Origin: Variovorax sp. J22G73
Lineage (GTDB): Bacteria > Pseudomonadota > Gammaproteobacteria > Burkholderiales > Burkholderiaceae_C
Assembly: GCF_030317035.1 (NCBI RefSeq)
Contig: NZ_JASZYK010000017.1
Location: 62,001 to 126,000 of the forward strand
DNA: 64,000 bases
Direction: 5' to 3'
Shown one piece after another: positions 48,241-56,376 of the stretch. Positions within the stretch are counted from its first letter, which is position 1; each line of letters starts with the position of its first letter. The translations under genes were made by a program, and so were the position numbers. The notes beneath the pieces were generated by a model, which saw nothing but the letters and a program-made list of their open reading frames with translations, searched no databases and was not told the DNA's origin.

Positions 48241-49770
48241 CTAGACCCTGCGAGCAACCTGCCGCGAAATGAAGTCGCTCGTCACCTGGCCCAGCGCGCA
48301 AACCCCTTCGTCGATCTCCGCCACCGTCAACCCCGCATACCCAAGAATGAACCCCGCAGCCCGCGCCTTCGCTCCCTTGCGGCTCGCGAACAGCGGCGAC
48401 AGCGGATAGACGCCGACCCCCTTCTGCCGAGCCGCATCTGCCAAGGCCCCCTCGTCCACAGCCTTCAGGCCCGGCAGCCACAGCACCACATGCAGCCCCG
48501 CCGCCGTGCCGTCGACACGCGCATCGCGCGGCATGTAGCGCGCCACGGCGGCCAGCAACTCGGCACGCCGGCGCTCGTTCTCTCGACGCACACGCCGAAC
48601 GTGCCGCTCGTAAGCGCCGCTGTCGATCAGCGATGCCAGCACGCGCTGGTCGAGCACGGGCGCATGGCGGTCGACCAGGCGCTTGGCGTGCCGGAACACG
48701 GGCACCAGTTCAACCGGCAGCACCAGGTAGCCCAGCCGAAGCTGCGGCGACAGCGCCTTCGAGAAGGTGCCTATGTAGATCACGCGGCCGTCGGTGTCGA
48801 TGGACTGCAGCGCATCGATGGGGCGTTGGCCGTAGCGGAACTCGCCGTCGTAGTCGTCTTCCACCACCCACGCGCGGTTGCGCTGCGCCCACTGCAGCAG
48901 CGCCATGCGGCGCGCCACGGGCAGCACGCCGCCCAGCGGAAACTGGTGCGACGGCGTGACGAACGCGAGCCGCGCGCGGCCGTCCTGTGGCAGGCTGGCC
49001 GTGTCCAGCCCGTATGCGTCCACGCGCACGGGCGCCATGCGGGCGCCCACGGCTTCGAAACCGCGGCGTGCCATGAGGTAGCCCGGGTCCTCGAAGACGA
49101 AGTCGTCGCCAGGCTCCAGCAGCAGGCGCGCGCACAGGTCGATGCCCTGCTGCGAACCGTGCACGACCACGATCTGCTCCGCATCGCAGACGAGCCCCCG
49201 CGCGCGCCGGAGGTAGCCCTGCAAGGCGCGGCGCAACGACGCCTCGCCCTCGGGCGCCACGTAGAACAGGCTGGGTTGCCTGCGCAGCAGTTCGGCCTGG
49301 TAGGCGCGCCGCCAGACCAGCGTCGGAAAGTCGCGCGAGGCCACGGCGCCGTAGCGGAAGTCGATGGCCGCCGCGGGCGACGCCGGAATGGCGGGCATCT
49401 CGGTCGCGGCCACGCGGCGGCCATATGCGGACAAGGACACGGACAGGGGCACAGACAGGGACATGGACCGTCCCGCCTTGCCGCGCCGGCCCGGCACAGG
49501 GCGAATGGCTGGCGTTGCCACCGGCGGCGTAGCGACACGCGCGGCCCGCCCCGATGAGGTCAGCAGGAAGCCTTCTGCGGCCAGTTGCTCGAAGGCCGCG
49601 GTCACCGTGGTGCGCGAAATGCCCAGGTCGCTGGCCAGCGCGCGTGTGGACGGCACGCGCGCGCCCGCCGGCAGCGAGCCGTCGGCCATCTGCCCGCGCA
49701 GCAGTTCGTACACGCGGCGACCGGCGCCGGCCGATGCTTGTGAAGAGATTGACAAGACTGGCCCAGCCAA
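48241..49770 (-). CDS. MocR/PdxR-type GntR regulator with aminotransferase domain
   Basis: About 509 residues: GntR winged helix (PSTRALASDLGISRTTVTAAF) at 40-75, a linker, then a PLP aminotransferase domain with FEDPGYLMARRGF, VEDDYDGEFRY and the PLP Lys in GTFSKALSPQLRLGY. The start is unclear: no ATG is in place, TTG 49770 gives the length quoted, and another TTG lies a few codons later. The linker is encoded by a degenerate GGACA-type repeat (49419-49466) giving SMSLSVPLSVSLS. It is divergent from a PaiB-like gene and upstream of the OPT operon; either may be its target. Confidence 0.88.
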   Translation of the reverse strand: MAGPVLSISSQASAGAGRRVYELLRGQMADGSLPAGARVPSTRALASDLGISRTTVTAAFEQLAAEGFLLTSSGRAARVATPPVATPAIRPVPGRRGKAGRSMSLSVPLSVSLSAYGRRVAATEMPAIPASPAAAIDFRYGAVASRDFPTLVWRRAYQAELLRRQPSLFYVAPEGEASLRRALQGYLRRARGLVCDAEQIVVVHGSQQGIDLCARLLLEPGDDFVFEDPGYLMARRGFEAVGARMAPVRVDAYGLDTASLPQDGRARLAFVTPSHQFPLGGVLPVARRMALLQWAQRNRAWVVEDDYDGEFRYGQRPIDALQSIDTDGRVIYIGTFSKALSPQLRLGYLVLPVELVPVFRHAKRLVDRHAPVLDQRVLASLIDSGAYERHVRRVRRENERRRAELLAAVARYMPRDARVDGTAAGLHVVLWLPGLKAVDEGALADAARQKGVGVYPLSPLFASRKGAKARAAGFILGYAGLTVAEIDEGVCALGQVTSDFISRQVARRV

Positions 49771-49847
49771 AAGTGGAAAAACTGGATCTTCTCACTGTGC
49801 CGGTCTGGCGCGACATTCGGGCTTTGCCAACCAGGCTTCGCCCACCG

Positions 49848-50477
49848 ATGTACATCCCCCCGCATTTCGCCGAGAGCCGCCCCGAACCCCTGCACCGCGT
49901 GATGCGCGAGCACCCGCTGGGCGCGCTGGTCACGCAAGGCCCTGACGGCTCGGGCTTGGACGCCGACCACATCCCGTTCGAGTTCGATGCAGACCAGGGG
50001 CCGCACGGCCTGCTGTCAGCCCATGTCGCGCGCGCCAACCCGGTGTGGCAACGCTGCCCCTCGGGCAGCCCGGTGATGGTGATCTTCACCGGGCCGCAGG
50101 CCTACGTTTCGCCGAACTGGTACCCGAGCAAGCACGAGGCGCACCGCCAGGTGCCCACCTGGAACTACGAGGTCGTGCACGCGCACGGCATCCTCACCGT
50201 GCACGACGACGAACGCTTCGTGCGCCGCATCGTCGCGCGGCTCACGCGCCGCCATGAGGCCGACGAGCCCAAGCCCTGGAAGATGGGCGACTCCGAGCCG
50301 GAGTTCATCGACGGCATGCTGCGCAACATCGTCGGCATCGAGATTGCGCTGACCTCGCTGGTCGGCAAGTTCAAGCTGAGCCAGAACAAGGCGCATCGTG
50401 ACCGCGTCGGTGCATCGGACGCGCTGGAGGCGCGCGGGCACGGCGCGCTGGCGGGCCTGATGCGGCCGGAGGATTGA
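49848..50477 (+). CDS. PaiB-family FMN-binding protein
   Basis: A 209-residue split-barrel protein. MYIPPHFAE, HPLGALVTQGPDGSGLDADHIPFE, GPQAYVSPNWYPSK and VPTWNYEVVHAHG are PaiB family marks. PaiB was first described as a negative regulator of sporulation and protease genes in Bacillus, but homologues bind flavin and many are probably enzymes. The gene is divergent from the MocR gene with 77 bp between starts, and PaiB genes are often partners of MocR regulators. Confidence 0.87.
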   Translation: MYIPPHFAESRPEPLHRVMREHPLGALVTQGPDGSGLDADHIPFEFDADQGPHGLLSAHVARANPVWQRCPSGSPVMVIFTGPQAYVSPNWYPSKHEAHRQVPTWNYEVVHAHGILTVHDDERFVRRIVARLTRRHEADEPKPWKMGDSEPEFIDGMLRNIVGIEIALTSLVGKFKLSQNKAHRDRVGASDALEARGHGALAGLMRPED

Positions 50478-50566
50478 GCGCCGAACGGCGCTGTTACCTG
50501 TCCTGCATCCCTTTCTTTCCTGCCCCGAACTCCGGTTTTCGTAACGACTTGCGAATTATTGACGTT

Positions 50567-50574
50567 TGTATACA
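50567..50574. promoter_or_regulatory. TGTATACA palindrome in the promoter of a small gene
   Basis: TGTATACA at 50567-50574 sits right after TTGACG (50559-50564), a good -35 box, in an AT-rich patch. It lies about 65 bp upstream of the start at 50639. It could be an operator, or simply part of the promoter. Confidence 0.35.
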
Positions 50575-50638
50575 TTTGTCGCACCAGTTTGGGGCCGACC
50601 GGTGCGGCAGAAAAACACCGGGTACATGGAGGATAGAG

Positions 50639-50908
50639 ATGCCACTCTTTTGCCTGATGCGGCTTCAGCACGCGCGGTTTCCACTTCGCCTGGACCGCCC
50701 GGAAGACGTGCGGCGCATTTCCGTGCTGGCCGCCACGGGCCTGGTCGAAGCCGAATTCGCCACGCCAGCGGCCAACACCGGCGCCTACCTGGCGCCGCAG
50801 GTCGTGGTGGTGAAGGGCATCACGGACGATGGACGGCAGGAGCTGCGGCAGTTCGTCGGGGAGCGCGCGAGCCGCAAGGCCAAGGGCCTGGCGAACGGGA
50901 ATGCCTGA
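50639..50908 (+). CDS. Hypothetical small protein
   Basis: An 89-residue protein starting at ATG 50639 with a strong GGAGG seven bases upstream. Segments LRLDRPEDVRRISVLAATGLVEAEF and VVVVKGITDDGRQELRQFVGE suggest a small alpha/beta fold. The pattern LAATGLVEAEF followed by ITDDGRQEL resembles a winged-helix end. It is not linked by strand to a known operon: a PaiB-like gene is 161 bp upstream. No function assigned. Confidence 0.7.
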   Translation: MPLFCLMRLQHARFPLRLDRPEDVRRISVLAATGLVEAEFATPAANTGAYLAPQVVVVKGITDDGRQELRQFVGERASRKAKGLANGNA

Positions 50909-50935
50909 GCGCCGGAGCATGGACGCTCACCAGCG

Positions 50936-51739
50936 TCAACGGCACATCGTGTAGCCGCCGGTTTCCAGGTGGAAGTGATCGCGGTGCACGGCGTTGTAGT
51001 CCGGGCCGAGCACGCCGTCGAAGAAGCGGCATGCGCCCCGGTGCGCGTCGCGCAGCAGCAGTGCGGTGGGGTTGTCGGCGGCGGCGATATCCGCAACAGC
51101 TTCGCGTGGCCAGTCCTGCAGCACGGTGATGCGGCGGCCATCGGCCAGCGTAAGGCCGGCGATGTCCAGCGCATTCGCCGTCGCGTGGCGGCTGCGTGAT
51201 GCCTGGGGCGCTGGGTTGGCGGACGCGCTTCGCCCCGCGTCAGGCGGCGCGCCTTCGCCGCGGTTGATGTTGCGGCACGCATAGCTGCCCAGGTGCTCGA
51301 CGGCCACCACCGGCTGGCCGAAGCGCTGTTCGGCGGCAGGTTGAAGCGCATGCGTTTCCCACATGAAGAACGACAGCGCCATCGGGCAGCTCAGCGAAGG
51401 CGCCGCCGGGTTCAGCCGCACACCGGCCGAGCGCAGCCGCACTGCGTTCTGGAAGCCGCAGCCGGGGCCTGTCTCGCGGTCGGGCAGCAGGTCGTAGTGC
51501 ATGCCCGTTCGCTCGAGCGCCGCCAGGCAACGGGCCGGCTCCGCGCGTGCCCGCGCAAGCTTGAAGCCGGTGAGCAAGTCGGGCGGCGCCTTGGCATCGA
51601 GCGGTGCCCATGGATCGAAGCGCTCAGGAATCTTCACCGCGCCGGTGCCCACGCCCCAGCCGGCCGCCGCCACGCAAGCGCACAGCGCAAGCCAGAACCA
51701 GCGCCCGGGGCGCCGGGGTGATGGAGGAGCAGGAGGCAA
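50936..51739 (-). CDS. Extensin-like C-terminal domain protein
   Basis: A 267-residue protein with one N-terminal hydrophobic segment (FWLALCACVAAAGWGVG) that anchors or exports it. The mature part matches the Extensin-like C domain, with the His/Asp pairs in SRHATANALDIAGL and DHFHLE that resemble the metal sites of D,D-carboxypeptidase-like (LAS) folds. Cysteines in RCLAAL, GPGCGF, YACRN, GACRFF and YTMCR could form periplasmic disulfides. A role in cell-wall processing is inferred from the fold only. Confidence 0.85.
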   Translation of the reverse strand: MPPAPPSPRRPGRWFWLALCACVAAAGWGVGTGAVKIPERFDPWAPLDAKAPPDLLTGFKLARARAEPARCLAALERTGMHYDLLPDRETGPGCGFQNAVRLRSAGVRLNPAAPSLSCPMALSFFMWETHALQPAAEQRFGQPVVAVEHLGSYACRNINRGEGAPPDAGRSASANPAPQASRSRHATANALDIAGLTLADGRRITVLQDWPREAVADIAAADNPTALLLRDAHRGACRFFDGVLGPDYNAVHRDHFHLETGGYTMCR

Positions 51740-51777
51740 AAGGCGGCGCCCCAGCGTTCAGTGGCGGTCGAGCCTGG

Positions 51778-52095
51778 TCAGCCCACTTCCTTCAGTGAAG
51801 AAAGGTTCACCGGCCCGTCCTGGCTGGCGAACGTCGGCGCGCCGCCCTCGGCGTTTTGCTGCTTCTGGCTCACGCCGGAGATGCGGTGGCTGCCGGTATC
51901 GTATTGCCTGACCCGCCCGTTCTGCTCGACCGCGAGGCGCCGCTGCGCGGGAAAGAAGGCGTAGCGCACGCCGTTCTGGCCGCCGGTGCTGGAGGGGTCG
52001 GACAAGCCCGCGGGCCACCAGCTGTCGTCAGGCGGAGAGATCGGCTCCATCGCCTCCATGGGTTTCATCGGCTTCATCGGTGCCATGCCCTGCAT
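51778..52095 (-). CDS. Hypothetical protein with Met-Pro-Lys repeat
   Basis: About 105 residues starting at ATG 52095, with MAP or MKP starts just after as alternatives. The N-terminus is a MKPMKPMEAMEP repeat. The rest (WWPAGLSDPSSTGGQNGVRYAFFPAQRRLAVEQNG followed by VRQYDTGSHRISGVSQ) is a compact beta-rich domain that looks conserved in Burkholderiales small proteins I cannot name. It lies five bases after the DUF883-like gene stop and before the extensin-like gene on the same strand. Confidence 0.65.
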   Translation of the reverse strand: MQGMAPMKPMKPMEAMEPISPPDDSWWPAGLSDPSSTGGQNGVRYAFFPAQRRLAVEQNGRVRQYDTGSHRISGVSQKQQNAEGGAPTFASQDGPVNLSSLKEVG

Positions 52096-52100
52096 CGGCT

Positions 52101-52568
52101 TCAGCGGTCCCACGGAAAGCTTCGGCCGTCGAAGTAGCGGCTTGCCGGCCGGTCGAACGCGAGCAGCAGGCCCGCAATCAACGCGCCGCCGGCCGCGGCG
52201 ATCAGCACCGACTTCACGGGGTCGGCGGCAATCTGCTTCGAGCACGACTCCTGCCACTGCGCGGCCTGCTCCTTGAAGCTCGCGATCTTCTTGCCGGATT
52301 CGTTCACGGCGTTGCGGGCGTAGGCGCGGCCGGTGTCCACTGCGTCGGCGGCGACATCCTTGGCATCGGCGGCCACGCCGCGCGCGGTGTCGAGCGCCTC
52401 GCCGGCGGCGGCTTTCGCGTCGTCTAGGCCGGAGCGCACCGCCCGCGCGGTGTCGCCGGCGATGTCTTTCGCCTCGCCCGCCAGGCCGCTGGCGGCCCGT
52501 GCGGCGTCGTGGCCGGTCTGCCTGGCTTCGTCAGCCAATTGGGAAGGGGTCTTTGCATCGTCTGCCAT
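52101..52568 (-). CDS. DUF883/ElaB-like membrane-anchored protein
   Basis: A 155-residue protein that is almost all amphipathic helix (repeats of AADAKDVAADAV, AGDTARAVRSGLDDAK type) up to residue 125, then SVLIAAAGGALIAGLLLAF, a glycine-rich membrane helix. This is the layout of ElaB/YqjD/DUF883 proteins, which tether to the inner membrane and in E. coli associate with ribosomes or stress. The repeat resembles LEA-like proteins. A perfect inverted repeat lies 30 bp upstream. Confidence 0.8.
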   Translation of the reverse strand: MADDAKTPSQLADEARQTGHDAARAASGLAGEAKDIAGDTARAVRSGLDDAKAAAGEALDTARGVAADAKDVAADAVDTGRAYARNAVNESGKKIASFKEQAAQWQESCSKQIAADPVKSVLIAAAGGALIAGLLLAFDRPASRYFDGRSFPWDR

Positions 52569-52597
52569 GGCGGTCTTTCTCGGTCGGTGGATCGGGC

Positions 52598-52626
52598 GGG
52601 TTGCGAAGCGTCCATTTGCGCAACCC
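52598..52626. promoter_or_regulatory. 8-bp-arm inverted repeat upstream of the DUF883-like gene
   Basis: GGGTTGCG (52598-52605) and CGCAACCC (52619-52626) are perfect complements with 13 bases between. The element starts 30 bp upstream of the DUF883-like start and 157 bp upstream of the divergent iclR start. It could be an operator or a leader hairpin. Confidence 0.45.
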
Positions 52627-52782
52627 CGTGCCAGTCGTCATGTGGGGGGGCGCAGGCAACGCGTGTAGGCCAAGGCAACACGGGCCCGGGGCACGCGGCC
52701 GACGCGCCGGGCTCCGGCCGCACCGGCAGTGCCCACCGGTTGCGCCGAACCTATGATCCCCGGTCGCCAACCACCGAACACT

Positions 52783-53556
52783 ATGAGCACCCTTGCCAAC
52801 GCCATGGACGTCCTGAAGCTGATCGCGCGGCTGCGCCGCGACATCACGGTGACGGACGTGGTGACCGAGCTGGGCCTGCCCAAGAGCTCGGCCTCGCGCA
52901 CGCTCAGCATGATGGCCAGCTACGGCTTTCTCGACCGCGATCCGGCCACGCGCGCCTACCGGCCGGGCGGCGTGATCATGGAAGCCTCGTACCACTTCCG
53001 CGCCTCGCGCAACGCGGCCTCGCTGGTGGAAGAAGCGCTGGACGCGCTGGTGCGCGAAACCAGCTTCACCGGCTACATCAACGTGCTCGACGGCGTGGAC
53101 ACGCTGGTGATCCAGATGCGCACCGGCGCCGGGGCGCTGCAGATCTATACGCCGCCGGGCAGCCGCGCGCCGGCCTACTCCAGCGCCATGGGCCGCGCGC
53201 TGCTGGCGCGCCTGGGCGACGACGAGGTCACGGCGCTGCTCGGCGCGCAGCTCGACAAGGGCCGCGGCGACGCGCCCCGCACGGGCAAGGACCTGCTCGC
53301 GCGGCTGGCCGTCATCCGCGAGAGCGGCTGGGCGCTGTCGCGCGGCGAATACGTGACCAACGTGGCCGGCATCTCGTCGGCGGTGTTCGACGCGGCCACG
53401 CGGCAGACCTACGCCTTCGGCATCGCCCTGCCCGCGGACATGCTGTCCGAAGCGCTGGTCGAGCGCTTCGGCGCCACCGTGCGCGACGCCGCGGCAAGCG
53501 TCGGCAAGCGCGTGGGCGACCCCTATTGGCTCTGTTTCGGTGCAACAAGCCCCTGA
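52783..53556 (+). CDS. IclR-family regulator
   Basis: A 257-residue IclR protein. The N-terminal winged helix (ANAMDVLKLIARLRRDITVTDVVTELGLPKSSASRTLSMM, by its LGLPKSSASRTL core) leads into the effector domain with YTPPGSRAPAYSSAMGRALLA and RGEYVTNVAGISSAVFD. ATG 52783 is the natural start. It lies 151 bp upstream of an ABC importer and deaminase, which it probably controls. Confidence 0.92.
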   Translation: MSTLANAMDVLKLIARLRRDITVTDVVTELGLPKSSASRTLSMMASYGFLDRDPATRAYRPGGVIMEASYHFRASRNAASLVEEALDALVRETSFTGYINVLDGVDTLVIQMRTGAGALQIYTPPGSRAPAYSSAMGRALLARLGDDEVTALLGAQLDKGRGDAPRTGKDLLARLAVIRESGWALSRGEYVTNVAGISSAVFDAATRQTYAFGIALPADMLSEALVERFGATVRDAAASVGKRVGDPYWLCFGATSP

Positions 53557-53589
53557 AACCGAAGGGATTTGCTGAAAAATCCCAGCGCA

Positions 53590-53606
53590 GGTGCGGCTAA
53601 CGCACC
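53590..53606. terminator. Perfect hairpin between iclR and the ABC operon
   Basis: GGTGCG (53590-53595) and CGCACC (53601-53606) flank the loop GCTAA. It lies 34 bp after the iclR stop and about 100 bp before the binding-protein gene. No T tract follows, so it may be a terminator, attenuator or operator. Confidence 0.4.
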
Positions 53607-53707
53607 ACCTTGATTCACGGGAAGGGTTCGCACCAATCACGTGCGGGCACCGTTTTTGCTTGAATGCCGGCACTCCCTTGCATTCACCTTTCACGGACCG
53701 ATCCCGC

Positions 53708-54739
53708 ATGAACAAGCGCCACCTGCTCCAGTCCTTCCTCGCCGCCTCGGCCCTCAGCTTCGGCCTGAACGCGGCCTTTGCGCAGACCCCGACGCCGATC
53801 AAGTTCCAGCTCGACTGGCGCTTCGAAGGCCCGGCTGCATTGTTCCTGCACCCCGCGGCCAAGGGCTACTTCAAGGCCGCCGGCCTCGACGTGACCATCG
53901 ACGCGGGCAACGGCTCGGGCGGCACCGTCACGCGCGTGGCCTCGGGCGCCTACGACATGGGCTTTGCCGACCTCGCGGCGCTGATGGAATTCCACGCCAA
54001 CAACCCCGACAGCCCCAACAAGCCGGTGGCGGTGATGATGGTCTACAACAACACGCCCGCCTCGGTCATGGCGCTGAAGAAGAGCGGCATCGCCAAGCCC
54101 GCCGACCTTGCCGGCAAGAAGCTGGGCGCGCCGGTGTTCGACGCAGGCCGCCGCGCGTTCCCGATCTTCGCCAAGGCCAACAACATCGGCGCCGTCAACT
54201 GGACCGCCATGGACCCGACGCTGCGCGAGACCATGCTGATGCGCGGCGACGTCGACGCCATCACAGGCTTCACCTTCACCTCGCTGCTCAACCTGGAAGC
54301 GCGCGGCGCGAAGACGGCCGACGTGGTCATCCTCCCCTACCCCGACTACGGCGTGAAGCTGTATGGCAACGTGATCATCGCGTCGCCCAAGCTCATCAAG
54401 GAGCACCCGGAGGCGGTGAAGAAGTTCCTGTCGGCCTTTTCCAAAGGCGCGAAGGAAGTCATCGCCAACCCGGCCGTGGCCATCGAGTCGGTGAAGGCGC
54501 GCGACGGCATCATCGACAGCAAGCTCGAAACGCGCCGCCTGCAGCTGGCCATCGACACCGTCATCAACAGCGCCGACGCGCGCGCCGAAGGCTTCGGCGC
54601 GGTGAACGCGGGCCGCATGTCGCTCATGGCCTCGCAGGTGTCGGACGCCTTCAACACCAAGACGCGCGTGAGCCCCGACGCGGTGTGGACGGCGGCGCTG
54701 CTGCCGCCGGCGGCCGAGCTGAACGTGCTGAAGAAGTGA
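53708..54739 (+). CDS. NMT1/THI5-like ABC transporter substrate-binding protein
   Basis: A 343-residue periplasmic protein. The signal peptide MNKRHLLQSFLAASALSFGL ends near AAFAQ. The fold begins IKFQLDWRFEGPAALFLHPAAKGYFKAAGL, the pattern of the NMT1/THI5/SsuA group (pyrimidines, sulfonates, aromatic acids). Downstream genes overlap, so the operon is binding protein, ATPase, permease, deaminase. The deaminase hints at a nucleobase-like ligand. Confidence 0.9.
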   Translation: MNKRHLLQSFLAASALSFGLNAAFAQTPTPIKFQLDWRFEGPAALFLHPAAKGYFKAAGLDVTIDAGNGSGGTVTRVASGAYDMGFADLAALMEFHANNPDSPNKPVAVMMVYNNTPASVMALKKSGIAKPADLAGKKLGAPVFDAGRRAFPIFAKANNIGAVNWTAMDPTLRETMLMRGDVDAITGFTFTSLLNLEARGAKTADVVILPYPDYGVKLYGNVIIASPKLIKEHPEAVKKFLSAFSKGAKEVIANPAVAIESVKARDGIIDSKLETRRLQLAIDTVINSADARAEGFGAVNAGRMSLMASQVSDAFNTKTRVSPDAVWTAALLPPAAELNVLKK

Positions 54740-55602
54740 TGGCGAACGACGCCACGCAAGCGGCAGCTCCCTTCGTCGACTTCCAGGACGTCTGGCTCGC
54801 CTACAACGAGGAACTGCTGCGCGAGAACCACTTTGCGGTCGAGGCCATCGACCTGAAGGTCAGGCGCGGCGAGTTCATTGCCATCGTCGGCCCTTCGGGC
54901 TGCGGCAAGTCGACCTTCATGAAGCTCACCACGGGGCTGAAGATGCCCTCGATGGGCAAGATCCGCATTGACGGCCAGCCCGTGACCGGGCCGCTGAAGA
55001 TCTCGGGCATGGCCTTCCAGGCGCCTTCGCTGCTGCCGTGGCGCACCACGGTCGACAACGTGCTGCTGCCGCTGGAAATCGTCGAGCCCTACCGCTCCAG
55101 CTTCAAGGCCAGGCGCAAGGAGTACGTGGAGCGCGCGCGCAAGCTGCTGCAGAAGGTGGGCCTCGCGGGCTATGAAGACAAGTTTCCGTGGCAGCTCTCC
55201 GGCGGCATGCAGCAGCGCGCGAGCATCTGCCGCGCGCTCATCCACGAGCCCAAGATGCTGCTGCTCGACGAGCCCTTCGGCGCGCTCGACGCGTTCACGC
55301 GCGAAGAGCTGTGGTGCATCCTGCGCGACCTGTGGACCGAGCAGCAGTTCAACGTCATCCTGGTGACGCACGACCTGCGCGAATCGGTGTTCCTGGCCGA
55401 CACGGTGTACGTGATGAGCAAGAGCCCGGGGCGCTTCGTGGTCAAGCGCGACATCGAGTTGCCGCGCCCGCGCGAGCTGGAGCTGACCTACACCAAGGAG
55501 TTCACCGACATCGTGCTGGAGCTGCGCAGCCACATCGGCGCCATCCGCAACACCGGCGTCAGCGCCGCCCAAACTGCCGCCGCAGCAGGAGCCGCCGCAT
55601 GA
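54739..55602 (+). CDS. ABC transporter ATP-binding protein (SsuB/TauB-like)
   Basis: A 287-residue ABC ATPase. Walker A GPSGCGKST, Q loop AFQAPSLLPWRT, signature LSGGMQQRASICRAL, Walker B MLLLDEPFGALDAF and H-loop VTHDLRESVFLAD are all intact. Its start shares a base with the upstream stop (TGATG), and its stop overlaps the permease start. It drives the neighbouring importer. Confidence 0.95.
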   Translation: MANDATQAAAPFVDFQDVWLAYNEELLRENHFAVEAIDLKVRRGEFIAIVGPSGCGKSTFMKLTTGLKMPSMGKIRIDGQPVTGPLKISGMAFQAPSLLPWRTTVDNVLLPLEIVEPYRSSFKARRKEYVERARKLLQKVGLAGYEDKFPWQLSGGMQQRASICRALIHEPKMLLLDEPFGALDAFTREELWCILRDLWTEQQFNVILVTHDLRESVFLADTVYVMSKSPGRFVVKRDIELPRPRELELTYTKEFTDIVLELRSHIGAIRNTGVSAAQTAAAAGAAA

Positions 55603-56369
55603 AGAACACCCGGCAAATCGAACGCTGGTCGCCCTGGCTGCTGCTGGTCGCGGTGCTGCTGCTGTGGCAGGTCGTGTGCGCGGGCTTCGAGGTTTCGGAC
55701 TTCATCTTTCCGAGCCCGCTGCGCATCTGGAACCAGTTCTGGGAATACAAGGAAATCATCGCGGGCCATGCGTGGCGCACCTTTTGGGTCACGATGGCGG
55801 GCTTTGGCCTGGCGATCGTGGTGGGCGTGCTGCTGGGCTTCGTCATCGGCAGCTCGCGCATCGCTTATGCGGCCGTGTACCCGCTCATGACGGCGTTCAA
55901 CGCGCTGCCCAAGGCGGCCTTCGTGCCCATCCTGGTGGTGTGGTTCGGCATCGGCGTGGGGCCGGCGATCCTCACGGCGTTCTTGATCAGCTTCTTCCCG
56001 ATCATGGTGAACATCGCCACCGGCCTCGCCACGCTCGAGCCCGAGCTGGAAGACGTGCTGCGCGTGCTGGGCGCCAAGCGTTGGGACGTGCTCATGAAGA
56101 TCGGCCTGCCGCGCTCCATGCCCTACTTCTTCGGCTCGCTGAAGGTCGCCATCACGCTGGCTTTCGTCGGCACCACGGTGAGCGAGATGACGGCCGCCAA
56201 CGAGGGCATCGGCTACCTGCTGATTTCCGCCGGCTCGGCCATGCAGATGGGCCTGGCCTTCGCGGGCCTGATGGTGGTGGGCGCGATGGCCATGCTGATG
56301 TACGAACTGTTCAGCGTGATCGAGAAGCACACCACGGGCTGGGCGCACCGCGGCTCGCAGAACCAGTGA
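55599..56369 (+). CDS. ABC transporter permease (SsuC/TauC-like)
   Basis: A 256-residue permease with about six membrane helices and the EAA-like loop (LEDVLRVLGAKRWDVLMKIGLPRSMPYFFGSL segment, core GAKRWDVLMKIGLP). The N-terminal SPWLLLVAVLLLWQVVCAGF helix and TAFNALPKAAFVPILVVWFGIG are typical of the sulfonate/nitrate/taurine class. The start overlaps the ATPase stop by ATGA. Confidence 0.94.
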   Translation: MKNTRQIERWSPWLLLVAVLLLWQVVCAGFEVSDFIFPSPLRIWNQFWEYKEIIAGHAWRTFWVTMAGFGLAIVVGVLLGFVIGSSRIAYAAVYPLMTAFNALPKAAFVPILVVWFGIGVGPAILTAFLISFFPIMVNIATGLATLEPELEDVLRVLGAKRWDVLMKIGLPRSMPYFFGSLKVAITLAFVGTTVSEMTAANEGIGYLLISAGSAMQMGLAFAGLMVVGAMAMLMYELFSVIEKHTTGWAHRGSQNQ

Positions 56370-56376
56370 GCGCCCG

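Noticed and set aside
53557..53707. Possible thiamine riboswitch before the NMT1/THI5-like gene
   Set aside because: The CUGAGA and GAUAAUACC-type conserved elements are absent; only a simple hairpin is present.
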